A stretch of DNA of 64,000 bases, from the NCBI GenBank assembly GCA_029961685.1, contig JARWKL010000008.1, positions 11,379,981-11,443,980 of the forward strand, read 5' to 3'. Shown here piece after piece: positions 1-12,000 of this stretch. The first letter of the stretch is position 1. Every line of letters starts with the position of its first letter. Under the pieces are notes generated by a model. That model did not search any database. It saw nothing but the letters and a program-made list of their open reading frames with translations, and was not told the DNA's origin. A program made the position numbers and the translations under genes. The DNA is from Aristolochia californica (lineage: Eukaryota > Streptophyta > Magnoliopsida > Piperales > Aristolochiaceae).

Positions 1-486
1 CTCCTCATTTTGTGCATTTCCATTTTATATGTATACTTTTTTCTTAAATCAAAACTTGAGTTTTCAGTTGTCCCTTTATCTCGTAAACTAAAAAGATAAG
101 GCAAATAAATCACAACAAAATGAAAATTTTAGAGTTTATGTATGCAAAAAAATTAATATAACCACGAGTGTAAGTGAAGAAAATTTATTTACACACAAAT
201 GAACACAAAAGTTTTGATATCCTAGTTAGGGAAATTCCACTAGTTCAACCCTAATATCTTAAAATTTTATCTTAAAGAGATTTCTAATTGGTCCTAAACA
301 TGTTTTAAAAACTGATATGCATGCTTGAAACATGTTAAAGATGCAAATGACCTATGGATACAAACCTGATTAAATTCACAAGTGAACATGCGGTGGGATA
401 TTAACCTGAGTCAAACAAGCCATTATTTTACTCATTTACGAAAAGCTGACCGAACAATCATAAATGATTGTAAGGCTATTTATCGA

Positions 487-491
487 TCAAT
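487..491. repeat. Target-site duplication, left copy
   Basis: TCAAT at the left edge of the retroelement matches TCAAT at 840-844. In uninterrupted monomers this stretch occurs once, within GGTCAATCATGCG, so the duplication arose on insertion. Confidence 0.75.
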
Positions 492-574
492 TACTTAGCA
501 CCTAGTCAATACTACCCAAAAGACCGGCCAGATTGGTAGTGGAAACCCAAGTACATAACCCTAGGATCATTGCA
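492..574 (-). repeat. Left terminal repeat (3' LTR in element orientation)
   Basis: It aligns with 757-839 through CTTAGCA, AATACTACCCAAAAG, GGTAG, CCAAGTAC and TAACCCTAGGATCAT, and ends TTGCA. Relative to the other LTR it has about 7 extra bases (CCTAGTC) after CTTAGCA and lacks the terminal TGTTAATC, so its outer end is degenerate. Confidence 0.75.
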
Positions 575-577
575 GTA

Positions 578-585
578 CTCCCCCC
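578..585 (-). other. Candidate polypurine tract
   Basis: On the minus strand this reads GGGGGGAG, a few bases upstream of the 3' LTR. Position and composition fit a plus-strand priming tract. It is short, so the call rests mainly on location. Confidence 0.5.
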
Positions 586-670
586 GTTATCAACCGATGT
601 CCTCGGCGGCCCACTCTAGCGACACTGACCCGACCCACTTTTTGGGTTTACCAGTAATTTTAATCCAGCC

Positions 671-712
671 TCTAGGTCGCCCCCTCTAGGTCACCCCTTC
701 TAGGTCGCCCCC
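671..712. repeat. 14-bp minisatellite inside the retroelement
   Basis: Three tandem copies of TCTAGGTCGCCCCC start at 671, 685 and 699. The middle copy has A for G and T for the last C. This GC-rich tract stands out strongly from the AT-rich satellite. Confidence 0.9.
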
Positions 713-716
713 TCTG

Positions 717-727
717 GGATTCGAACC
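717..727 (-). promoter_or_regulatory. tRNA B-box-like motif
   Basis: The minus strand reads GGTTCGAATCC, an exact fit to the RNA polymerase III B-box consensus GGTTCGANNCC. No convincing A box lies at a proper distance upstream, so it may be only a tRNA-like remnant next to the primer-binding site. Confidence 0.4.
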
Positions 728-738
728 TACAACGTGGT

Positions 739-754
739 GCCTACTCTGATACCA
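739..754 (-). other. Primer-binding site (initiator tRNA-Met type)
   Basis: The minus strand reads TGGTATCAGAGTAGGC, starting two bases inside the 5' LTR end at 757. Plant LTR retroelements commonly carry TGGTATCAGAGC here, complementary to the 3' end of initiator Met tRNA. The first 11 bases match. Confidence 0.8.
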
Positions 755-756
755 AA

Positions 757-839
757 TGTTAATCACTTAGCAAATACTACCCAAAAGCCTTGGCTGAGAG
801 GTAGCTGAAAGCCAAGTACCTAACCCTAGGATCATAACA
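757..839 (-). repeat. Right terminal repeat (5' LTR in element orientation)
   Basis: 83 bp starting TGTTAATCACTTAG and ending GGATCATAACA. The outer five bases form the inverted pair TGTTA/TAACA. It directly abuts the primer-binding site on its inner side and the TCAAT duplication on its outer side. Confidence 0.85.
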
Positions 840-844
840 TCAAT
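840..844. repeat. Target-site duplication, right copy
   Basis: TCAAT, immediately after the right LTR. The satellite consensus continues from it as TCAATCATG. Confidence 0.75.
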
Positions 845-1661
845 CATGTGTAACAAGCTGTATTTTAGTAAGAAATGACTTACGGATTAGGAGTCAGCAC
901 TCAGTTAAAAATCCCCCACCACCACCTTTTCCTGACGATTGCAAAACCTAAGATATAAAAACTAGAAATATTTTAGAATCCCTAAAAATTACAAACACTT
1001 TTTGGAATTATCTCTCTCTGCATTTGTGTATTTCCATTTTAGATGTCTACTTTTTTCTTAAATCAAAACTTGAATTTTCACTTTTCCCTTTATTTAGTAA
1101 GCAAAAAGATAAGGCAAATAGATTGCAACAAAATGGATATTAATTTTAGAGTTTATTCAAGCAAAAAATTTTAAACAACAATAAATGTTAGTAAAGAAAA
1201 TTTATTCCCACACCACAATTGAACACAAAAGTTTTCATATCCAAGTTTTGGAAATTCTACTAGTTCAACCCTAATTGCTTGAAATTATATAAGAAAGAAA
1301 TTTTTAATTGATCCTATTAAATGTGGATAAGCATGCTTGAAACATGGTAAAGATGCAAATGACCTTTGGATCCAAACCTCATTAAATTCTCAAGTGACCT
1401 TTGGGATATTTACCCGAGTCAATAGATCCATTATTTTGCTCATTTACAAAAAGGTGACCTAAAAATCATAGATGATTTTATAGTAATTTATCAGTCAATC
1501 ATGCATAACGGGCTATACTTTTGTAAGAAATTACTTATGAATTTTGAGTCAAAACTCAGCTAGAAGCCCCCCGCATCCCCCTATTCCTGATGATTGTAAA
1601 ACCTAATATATAAAAGATAGAAAGAGTTTACAATCCCTAAAAATTGCATACACATTTTTGT

Positions 1662-2190
1662 AATTATGTCTCTCCACATTTGTGCATTTCCATTTTAGAT
1701 GTATAATTTTTTCTTATATCAAAACTTGAGTTTTCAATTTTCTCTTTATCTTGTAAGCAAAAAAGATAAGACAAATTCCACTAGTTCAACCCAAATAGAT
1801 TGGAATTTTAAAATAAAGAGATTTCTAATTGATCGTACACATGTTTTAAATATTTATATGCATACTTGAAACATGTTAAAAATGCAAATGACCTGTGGAT
1901 CCAAACCTCATTAAATTCTCAAGTGAATGTGCGGAGGATGTTTACTTGAGTCAAAGAAGCCATTAATTTTCCCATTTACAAAAATCTTACCTAACAATCA
2001 TAGAAGATTTTAAAGTGATTTATTGGTCAATCATGCGTAACTGGCTATATTTGTGTACGAAATGACTTATGGATTGGGAGTCAACACAGTTAAAAATTCC
2101 CCAACTCCCCCTTTTCCCGACGTTGGCAAAACTGAATATATAAATAGTAGAAAGAGTTTACAATCCCTAAAAATTATAGACACTTTTGTG
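1662..2190 (+). repeat. Internally deleted A monomer (529 bp)
   Basis: About 135 bp is missing at 1770-1780. The sequence passes from the GATAAGGCAAAT box straight to the AAATTCCACTAG box. AAAT is shared by both sides, which points to a microhomology-mediated or replication-slip deletion. Confidence 0.85.
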
Positions 2191-5100
2191 AATTATCTCT
2201 CTCTACATTTTTGCATTTCCATTTTATATGTATATTTTTTTCTTAAATCAAAACTTGACTTGTCACTTTTCCCTTTATCTCTTAAACGAAAAAGATAAGG
2301 AAAAGAGATCACAAAAAAAATGAAACTTAATTTTAGAGTTTATGTATGCAAATAATTTAAAACATAAAAAAAATGTGTGTAAATTAAATTTTTTGACACA
2401 CCACAAATGATCAAAAAAGTTTTGATATCCAAGTTATGGAAATTCCACTAGTTCAACCCTAATAGCTTGGAATTGTTTAAGAGAGAGATTTCTAATTGAA
2501 CATACACATGTTTTAAATATGGATATGCATGCTTGAAACATATTAAAGATGCAAATGAACTATGGATCCAAACCTCATTACATTCTCAAGTAAATGTGCT
2601 ATGGGATATTTACAAGAATTAAATAGGGCATTATTTTCCCCATTTACAAAAAGTTTCTCTAAAAATCATTGATGATTGTAAAGTTCATTTTCGGTCAATC
2701 ATGCGTAATTGTCTAATTTTTTCTATGAAATGACTTATGGATTGGGAGTCAACATTCAGTTACAAATCCCCCGCCTCCCCCTTTTCCTAACGAAGGCCAA
2801 ACCTAATATATAAAAACTAGAATGAATTTATAATCCCTAAAAATTACAAACACTTTTTGGAATTATCTCTATCTACATTTGTACATTTCCATGTTAGATG
2901 TATACTTTTTTCTTAAATCAATACTTGAGTTTTCACTTTTCCCTATATCTCCTAAAAAAAAGAAAAAGCAAATAGGTCACTAAAAAATGAAAATTCTAAA
3001 CTTTATGTATGGAAAAAAATTAAATCATCAACAAATGTATGTAAAGAAAATTTATTCACAAACCACAAATGAACACAAAAGTTTTGATGTCATAGTTTGA
3101 GAAATTCCACTAGTTCATCCCTAATAGCTTGGACTTTTATAAGAAAGAGATTTCTAATTGATCCTACACATGTTTTAAATATGGAAATGCATGCTTGAAA
3201 CATGTTAAAGATGCAAATGACTAATGGATCAAAAGGTCATTAAATTCTCAAGTGAACGTGCAGTGGGATAGTTACAAGAGTAAAAAAAGTCATTATTTTG
3301 CGCATTTAGAAATAGCTGACCTAATAATCACAATTGATTGTGAAGTGATTTATCTTTCAATCATGCGTAATGGGCTATATTTTTGTAAGAAATGACTTAT
3401 GGATTGGGAATCAACAATCAGTTAACAATCCCCGGCCTCCCGCTTATCCCAACAATTGCAAAACCTAATATATAAAAACTAGAAAGAGTTTACAATTCCT
3501 AAAACTTACAAACACTTTTTAGGAATTATCTCTATCTACTTTTGTGCATTTTCATTTTAGATTTACAATTTTTTCTTCAATCCACAATTGAGTTTTCACT
3601 TTTCACTTTATCTCGTAAATAAAAAGATAATGCAAATAGATCACAACAAAATGAAAATTAATTTTAGAGTTTATGTATGCAAAAATTTTAAAACCACAAC
3701 AAATGTAATTAAAGAAAATTTATTCACACACCACAAATGAACACAAAAGTTTTGATATCAGAGTTTGGGAAATTCCACTAGTTCAACCCAAATAGCTTGG
3801 CATTTTATAAGAAAGTGATTTCTAATTTATCCTACACATTTTTTAAATATGGATATGCATTCTTGAAACATGTTAAAGATGCAAATGACCTATGGATCCA
3901 AGCCTCATTAAATTCTCAAGTGAACATGCGGTGGGATATTTACCTGAGTCAAACAAGCCATTATTTTGCCCTTTAACAATAAGTTCACCTAACAATCATA
4001 GATTATTTTAAAGTGATTTATTGGTCAATCATGCGTAACGAGCTATATTTTTTTAAGAAATGACTTATGGATTGGGAGTCAACATTCAATTAAAAATCCC
4101 CCACCTCCCCCTTTTCCCGACGATTGAAAAATGTTATATATAAAAACTAGATGGATTTTTCAATCCCTAAAAATTACAGACGTTTTTTTTGGAATTATCT
4201 CTCTCTACATTGATGCATTTCCATTTTAGATGTATACTTTTTTTTATATCAAAACTTGAGTTTTCACTTTTCCATTTATCTCGTAAGAAAAATCATATGG
4301 CAAATAGATCACAACAAAATAAAGATTAATTTTAAAGTTTACAAATGCAAAAAAATTAAAACAATAACAAATGTAAGTAAAGAAAATTTATTCACACACA
4401 ACAAATGAACACAAAAGTTTTGATATCCAAGTTTGGAAAAATCCACTAGATGAACCCTAATAATTTGGAATTTTATAAGAAAGATATTTCTAATTGATCC
4501 TACATATGTTTCAAATATCGATATGCATGCTTGAAATATGTTAAAGATGTAAATCACCTATGGATCCAAACCTCATTAAATTCTCATGTGAGCATGTGGT
4601 CGGATATTTTCCCGAGTCAAACAAGCCATTAGTTTGCCCATTTACAAAAAGCTGATGTAACAATCATAGATGATTGTAAAGTGATTTACCTGTCAATCAT
4701 GCGTAATGGGCTATATTTTTATAAGAAATTACTTACCGATTGGGAGTGAACACTCTGCTAAAAATCCCTCGCCTCCCCCCTTTTCTTGAAAATAGCAAAA
4801 CCTAATATAAAAACTTGAAAGAGTTTACAATTCCTAGTAATTAATGACACTTTTTGGAATTATTTTTATTTACATTTGTGCATTTCCATTTTAGACGTAT
4901 ACATTTTTCTTAAATAAAAACTTGAGTTTTCACTTTGCCCTTTATCTCGTAAATAAAAAGATAAAGAAAATAGATCACAAAAAAAATTAAAATATTAGAG
5001 TTTATATTTGAAAAAAAATTAAAACAACAACAAATGTAAGTATAGAAAATTTATTCACACACCACAAATTAACACAAAAGTTTTGATATCCATGTTCGGG

Positions 5101-5524
5101 AAATTCCATTAGTTCAACCCTAATGGCTTGGAATTTTATAAGAAGGAGATTTCTAATTGATCCTACACACGTTTTAAATATAGATATGAATGCTTGAAAC
5201 ATGTTAAATATGTAAATTACCTATGGATCCAAACCTCATTAAATTTTCAAGTGAACGGTCGGTGGGATATTTACCAAAGTCAAACAAGGCCTTATTTTGT
5301 CCATTTAAAAAAAAAGCTAACCTACCAATCAAAGCTGATTTTAAAGTGATTTATCGGTCAATCATGAGTAACGGGCTATATTTTTTTAAGAAATGACTTA
5401 TGGATTGGGAGCCAACACACAGTTAAAAATCGCCCGCCTCCCCATTTTCACGACGATTGCAAAACCTAATATATAAAAAACTTAAAAGAGTTTAGAATCC
5501 CCAAAAATTAATGACACTTTTTAG

Positions 5525-6086
5525 AATTATCTCTCTCTCCATTTGTCTATTTCTATTTTAGATGTATTCAATTTTCTTAAATCAAAAGTTGAGTTTTCAC
5601 ATTTCCCTTTATCTCGTAAACTAAGAGATAAGGCAAACAAATCACAACAAAATAAAAATTTTAGAGTTTATGTATGTAAAAAATTTAAAACAAGAACAAA
5701 TGTAAGTAAAGAAAATTTATTCACGCACCACAAATGAAAACAAATGTTTTGATATCCATGTTTGGGAAATTTCATTAGTTCAACCATAATAGCTTTCAAT
5801 TTTATAAGAAAAAGATTACTAATTTTTCCTACAAATGTTTTTAATATGGATATGCATGCTTGAAACATGTTAAAGCTGACATGACATTCATAGATGATTG
5901 TAAAGTGATTTATCGGTCAATCATGGGTAACGGGTTATATTTTTTTAAGAAATAACTTATTGATTGGGAGTCAACGCTCAGCTCAGTTAAAAATCCCCCG
6001 CCTGCCCCTTTTCCTGACGATTGAAGACAAAATATATAAAATGAAGAAAGAGTTTACTATCCTTAAAAATTACAAACACTTTTTGG
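5525..6086 (+). repeat. Internally deleted A monomer (562 bp)
   Basis: About 105 bp is missing near 5873. CATGTTAAAG joins directly to CTGACATGACATTC, with AAAG common to both original flanks. The lost part includes the usual GGATCC site. Confidence 0.85.
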
Positions 6087-9000
6087 AATTATTTCTCTCT
6101 ACATTTGTGCATTTCTATTTTAAATGTATACTTTTTTCTTAAATCAAAACTTGAGTTTTAACTTTTCCATTTATCTCGTAAGAAAAATAGATCACAAAAA
6201 ATGAAATTTTTAGAGTTTATGTATGCACAAAATTTAAATCAACAACAAATGTAAGTAAAGAAAATTTATTCACACAACACATATGAACTCAAAAGTTTTG
6301 ATTTCCTTGTTTGGGAAATTCAACTAGTTCAACCCTAATTGATTGGAATTTTATAAGAAAGAGATTTCTAATTGATCCTACACATGTTTTAAATATGGAT
6401 ATGCATGCCTGAAACATGTTAAAGATGCAAATGACCTTTGGATCCAAACCTCATTAAATTCTCAAGTGAATGTGTGTGGGATATTTACCTGAGTAAAAAA
6501 AACCATTATTTTGCCCTTTCACAAAAAGCTGAACTAACAATTCTTGATGATTGTAAAGTGATTTATCGGTAAATCATGCGTAACGGGCTATATTTTTGTA
6601 AGATATGACTTATGGATTGGGAGAGAATACTCAGTTAAAAATCCCCCGCCTCCCCCTTTTAGCAACGATTGCAAAACCAAATATTTAAAAACTAGGAAAA
6701 GTTTACAATCTCTAAAAATTATAGACACTTTTATGAATTATCTCTCTCTACATTTGAGCATTTCCATTTTAGATGTCTATTTTTTTCTTAAATCAAAACT
6801 TGAGTTTTCACTTTTTCCTTTATCTCGTAATAAAAAAAGATATGGCAAAGAGATCACAACAAAATAAAAATTTTAGAGTTTATATATGCAAAAAATTTAA
6901 AACAACAACAAATGTAAGAAAAGAAAATTTATTCACACACCACATATCAACACAAAATTTTTTATTTATGAGTTTCGGAACTTCCACTTTTTCAACCCAA
7001 ATTGCTTGGACTTTTATAAGAAGGAGATTTCTAATTGATCCTACGCACATTTTAAAAGTAGATATGCATGCATGAAACTAGTTAAAGATGCAAATGACCA
7101 ATGGATCGAAACCTCATTAAATTCTCAAGTGAACGTGCGGTGAGATATGTACCCAAGTAAAAGAAGCCAATAATTTTCCCATTTACAAAAAGTAGACCTG
7201 ACAATCATTGATGATAGTAAAGTGATTTATCGGTCAATCATGCGTAATTGGCTATATGTTTTTTAGAAATGACTTATGGATTGGAAGTCAACACTAAGTT
7301 AAAAATCCCTCACCTCCCCCATTTCCCGATGACTGCAAAACCTAATATATTAAAAGTAAAAAGAGTTTACAATCCCTAAAAATTACAGACACTTTTTTGA
7401 ATTATCTCTCTCTACATTTGTGCATTTCCATTTTTTATGTAAACTTTTTTTCTTAATTCAAAACTTGTCTTTTCAAATTTTCCCTTTATCCCGTAAATGA
7501 AAAAGACAAGGCAAATAGATCACAAAAAAATGAAAATTAATTTTAGAGTTTTTATATGCACAAAATTTAAAACAACAAAAAATGTGAGTAAAGAAAATTT
7601 ATTAACACACTACAAATGAACACAAAAGATTTGATGTCGAAGTTTGGGAAATTCCACTAGTCCAACCCTTATATCTTGGAATTTTATAATAGAGAGATTT
7701 CTAATTGATCCTACACATTTTTTAAATATGGATATGCATGCTTGAAACATGTTAGAGATGCAAATGACGTTTGGATCCAAACCTCATTAAATTCTCAAGT
7801 GACCTTGCGGTGGGATATTTACCCGAGTTAAATAAGGCATTATTTTGCCCATTTAAGAAAAGCTAACCATACAATCATTGAGCATGCATAACGGTCTAAT
7901 TTTCTATTATAAATGACTTATGGATTAGGAGTTAACACTCAGTTAAAAATGCCCCGCCTCCCCCTTTCCCCGACAATTGCCAAACCTAATATATAAAAAC
8001 TAGAAAGATTTTATAATCCTAAAAATTACAGACGCATTTTGGTATTATCTCTCTCTACATTTGTGCATTTCCATATTAGATGTATAATTTTTCCTTAAAT
8101 CAATACTTGAGTTTTGACTTTTCCCTTTATCTCGTAAACTAAAAGATACTACATTGATAAAAAAAAATGAAAATTTTAGAGTTTATGTATGCAAAAAATT
8201 TAAAACAACAATAAACGTAAGTGAAGAAAATTTATTCTCACACCACAAATGAACACAAAATTTTAGATGTCAAAGTGTTAGAAATTCTACTAGTTCAACC
8301 CTAATAGCTTGGAATTTTATAAGAAATAGATTTCTAATTGATCCTACACATGTTTTAAATATGGATATGCATGCTTCAAACATGTTAAACATGCAAATGA
8401 ACTATGGATCAAAACCACATTAAATTTTCAAGTCAACGTGCAGTGGGATATTTACATGAGTCAAACTAGCCATTATTTTGCCCTTTTAAGAAATGTCGAC
8501 CTAACAATCATAGATGATTTTAAATTGATTTGTCGGTCAATCATGCGTAACGGGCCATATTATTTTTGTAAGAAATGTCAAATGGATTGGGAGTAAATAC
8601 TCATTTAAAAATCCCACGCCTCCCCCTTTTCCCGACGATTGGAAAACCTAATAAATAAAAACTAGAAAGAGTTTACAATCCCTAAAAATTACAGAAATGT
8701 TTTGGAATTATCTATCACTACATTTGTGAATTTCCCTTTTAGATGTATACTTTGTTCTTAAATAAACACTTGAGTTTTCACTTTTCTGTTTATTTCGTAT
8801 ACTAAAAGAATAGGCAAATAGATCACAACAAAATGAAAATTAATTTTGGTGTTTATGTATGTAAAAAATTTTAACCAACTACAAATGTTAGTAAAGAAAA
8901 TTTATTCACACACCACAAATGAACACAAAAGTTTTGATATCCAAGTTTGGGAAATTCCACTAGTTCAACCCTAATAGCTTTTTTATAAGAAAGAGATTTC

Positions 9001-12000
9001 AAATTGATCCTACACATATTTTAAATATGGATATGTATGCTTGAAACATGATAAAGATGCAAATGACTAATGGATCCAAACCACTTTAAATTCTCAAGTG
9101 ATTGTGCGATGGGATATTCACCCGAGTCAAAAGAGCCATTATTTTCCCATTTAAAAAAACGTTGACCTGACAATCATAGATGATTGTAAGGTGATTTATC
9201 GGTCTATCAGGCGTAACGGGCTATATTTTTGTAAGAAAAGACTTATGGATTGGGAGTCAACACACAATTAAAAATCCCCCACCTCCCCCTTTTTCCATCG
9301 ATTGCAAAACCTATTAGATAAAAACTAGAAAGAGTTTAAAATTCCTTAAAATTACAAACACTTTTTTTGGAATTATCTCTCTCTACATTTGTGCTCTTCC
9401 ATTTTCGATTGATACTTTTTTCTTCAATCCGAAATTGAGTTTTCACTTTACATTTATCGAGTAAGCAAAAAGATAAGGCAAATAGTCACAACAAAATGAA
9501 AATTAATTTTAGAGTTTATGTATGCAAAAAATTTAAAACAACAACAAATGTAAGTAAAGAAAATTTATTCACACACCACATATGAACACAAAAGTTTAGA
9601 TATCCAAGTTTGGGAAATTCAACTAGTTCACGCCTAATAACTTGGAATTTTATAAGAAAGAGATTTCTAATTGGTCTAACACATCTTTTAAATATGGATA
9701 TGCATGTTTGAAACATGTTAAATATGCAAATGACCTAAGGATCCAAACCTCATTAAATTCTCAAGTGAAAGTGCGGTGGGAAATTTACCCTAGTCAAACA
9801 AGCCATTATTTTGCCCATTTTCAAAAAGCTGACATAACAATCATAGATGACTTTAAAGTGATTTATCAGTCAATCATGCATAGCGGGCTATATTTTTTTA
9901 AGAAATGAGTTATGGATCGGGGGTCAACACTCAATTAAAAATTCCCCACCTCCCCCTTTTCCCAACGATTGCAAAACCTAATATATAAAAACTAGAAAGA
10001 GTTTACAATCCCTAAAAATTATAGACACTTTTTTTGAATTATCTCTCTCTACATTTGTGCATTTCTATTTTAGCAGTATACTTTTTTCTTAAATCAAAAC
10101 TTGAGTTTTTACTTTTCCCTTTATCTCGTAAGTGAAAAGATAAGGCAAATAGATTACAACAAAATGAAAATTAATTTTAGAGTTTATGTAAGGAAAAAAT
10201 TTAAAACAACAACAAATATAAGTAAATAACATTTATTCACACACCACATACTAATACAAAAGTTTTGATATCCAAGTTTCTGAAATTCCAATAGTTGACA
10301 CTAATAGTTTGGAATTTTATAAGAAAGAGATTTCTAATTGATCCTACAAATTTATTAAGTGTGGATTTGCATGCTTGAAAGAAGTTAAATATGGAAATGA
10401 TCTTTGGATCCAAACATTATTAAATTCTCAAGTGAATGTGCGGTGGGATATTTACTCGAGTCAAACAAGCCATTTTTTTGCCCATTCACAAAAAGATGAC
10501 CTAACAATCTTAGGTGATTGTAAAGTCATTTATAGGTCAATCATCCATAACGGGCTATATTTTTGTAAGAAATGATTTATGGATTGGGAGTCAACAGTCA
10601 GTTAAAAATTCCCCGTGTCCCCCATTTCCAAACGATTGCAAAACCTAATATATAAAAACTAGAAAGTGTTTACAATCCCTAAAAATTACAGACACTTTTT
10701 TGGACTTATCTCTCTATATTGGTGAATTTCCATTTTATATGTATACTTTTTTCTTAAATCAAAGCTTGAGTTTTCACTTTTCTCTTTATCTCATAATAAT
10801 TAAGGATAAGGCAAATAGATCACAACAAAATAAAAATTTTAGAGTTTATGTATGCAAAAAAATTTAAAACAAGGACAAATTTTAGTAAAGAAAATTTATT
10901 CACACACCACAAATGAACACAAAAGTTTTGATATCCAAGTTTTAGAAATCACATTAGTTCTACTGTAATAGCATGGAATTTTATAAGGAAGAGATTTCTA
11001 ATTGATCCTACAAATGTTTTAAATGTGGATATGCATTCTTGAAACAAGTTAAAGATGGAAATAACCCATGGATCCAAACCACATTAAGTTCTCAAGTGAA
11101 CGTATAGTGGGATATTTACCTGAGTCAACCAAGCCATTATTTTTCCCATTTACAAAATGCTGACCTAACAATATTAGCTGATTGCAAAATGATTTATAGG
11201 TCAATCATGCGTAATGGGCTATATTTTTATTAGAAATGACTTATGGATTGGGAGTCAACACTCAGTTAAAAATCCCCCGCCTCCCCCATTTCCCAACGAT
11301 TAAAAAACCTAATATATAAAAACTAGAATGAGTTTAAAATCCATTAAACCTTGAGTCACTTTTTTTGAATTATCTCTCTCTACATTTGTAATATTAATTT
11401 TAGATGTATACTTTTTTCTTATATCAAAACTTGAGTTTTCATTCTTCCCTTTATCTCAAAAGAAAAAAAATACAAATAGATCACAAAAAAATGAAAACTA
11501 ATATTAGTTTTATGAAAGAAAAAAATTTAAAACAACAATAAATGTATGTAATAAAAATTTATTCACGCACCATATATGAACACAAAATTTTTGATATCCA
11601 AGTTTGGGAAATTCCACTAGATCAACCCTAAAAGGTTGCAATTTTAAATGAAAGAGATTTCTAATCGATCCTACACATGTTTGAAATATGGATATGCATG
11701 TTTAAAACATTTGAAAGATGCAAAGGACCTATGGATCCAAACCTCATTAAATTCTCAAGTGAACGTGCAGTGGGATATTTACCCGACTCAAACATGCCAT
11801 TATTTTCCCAATTTAAAAAAAGCTGACCTAACATAGATGATTGTCAAGTGATTTATCTACCAATCATGGGTAACAGGCTATGTTTTTGTCAGAAATGACT
11901 TATGGATTGGGAGTCAACACTAAGTTAAAAATCCCCTGCCTCCCCCTTTTCCTGACGATTGCAAAACCTGATATACAAATACTAGAAAGACTTTAAAATC

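Larger units (their letters stand above)
492..839 (-). mobile_element. TRIM/SMART-like miniature LTR retroelement, non-autonomous
   Basis: This is a 348-bp block unrelated to the satellite, flanked by the 5-bp duplication TCAAT (487-491 and 840-844). It has two direct terminal repeats of about 83 bp. The right one starts TGTTA and ends TAACA, as LTRs do. Read on the minus strand, the 5' LTR (839-757) is followed after two bases by TGGTATCAGAGTAGG, which resembles the plant initiator-Met tRNA primer-binding site. A G-rich purine run (585-578) lies just before the 3' LTR. The interior is only about 180 bp and has no coding capacity, so the element would depend on enzymes supplied in trans. The two LTRs differ at about 13 of 67 aligned positions plus indels, so the insertion is old or the repeats are mosaic. 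The left LTR lacks or has lost the first 7 or so bases. A tRNA-derived SINE is a weaker alternative, because it would not explain the terminal repeats. Confidence 0.8.
1..1005 (+). repeat. Left-edge A monomer interrupted by a retroelement
   Basis: The window opens just inside the anchor box (GTGCATTTCC is at about 14-23). Satellite sequence runs to 491, is interrupted by 348 bp of foreign DNA, and resumes at 840 with TCAATCATGTGTAAC, the expected continuation of the consensus CGGTCAATCATGCGTAAC. Without the insertion and its 5-bp duplication the copy would be of near-normal length. The monomer is otherwise diverged, for example GGATTAGGAGTCAGC near 885. Confidence 0.93.
1006..9370 (+). repeat. 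A-array segment 1 (13 monomers)
   Basis: Anchors are at 1006, 1662, 2191, 2861, 3524, 4193, 4858, 5525, 6087, 6736, 7400, 8043 and 8706. Full-length intervals are 656-670 bp. Short ones are 529 bp (1662), 562 bp (5525) and 643 bp (7400, about 26 bp missing near 7880). No higher-order pattern is obvious by eye here. Nothing other than satellite is present. Confidence 0.93.

Noticed and set aside
717..754. A tRNA gene or SINE near the B-box-like motif
   Set aside because: There is no cloverleaf, no good A box and no poly(A) or T-rich tail. The flanking terminal repeats and primer-site position favour an LTR-type element.
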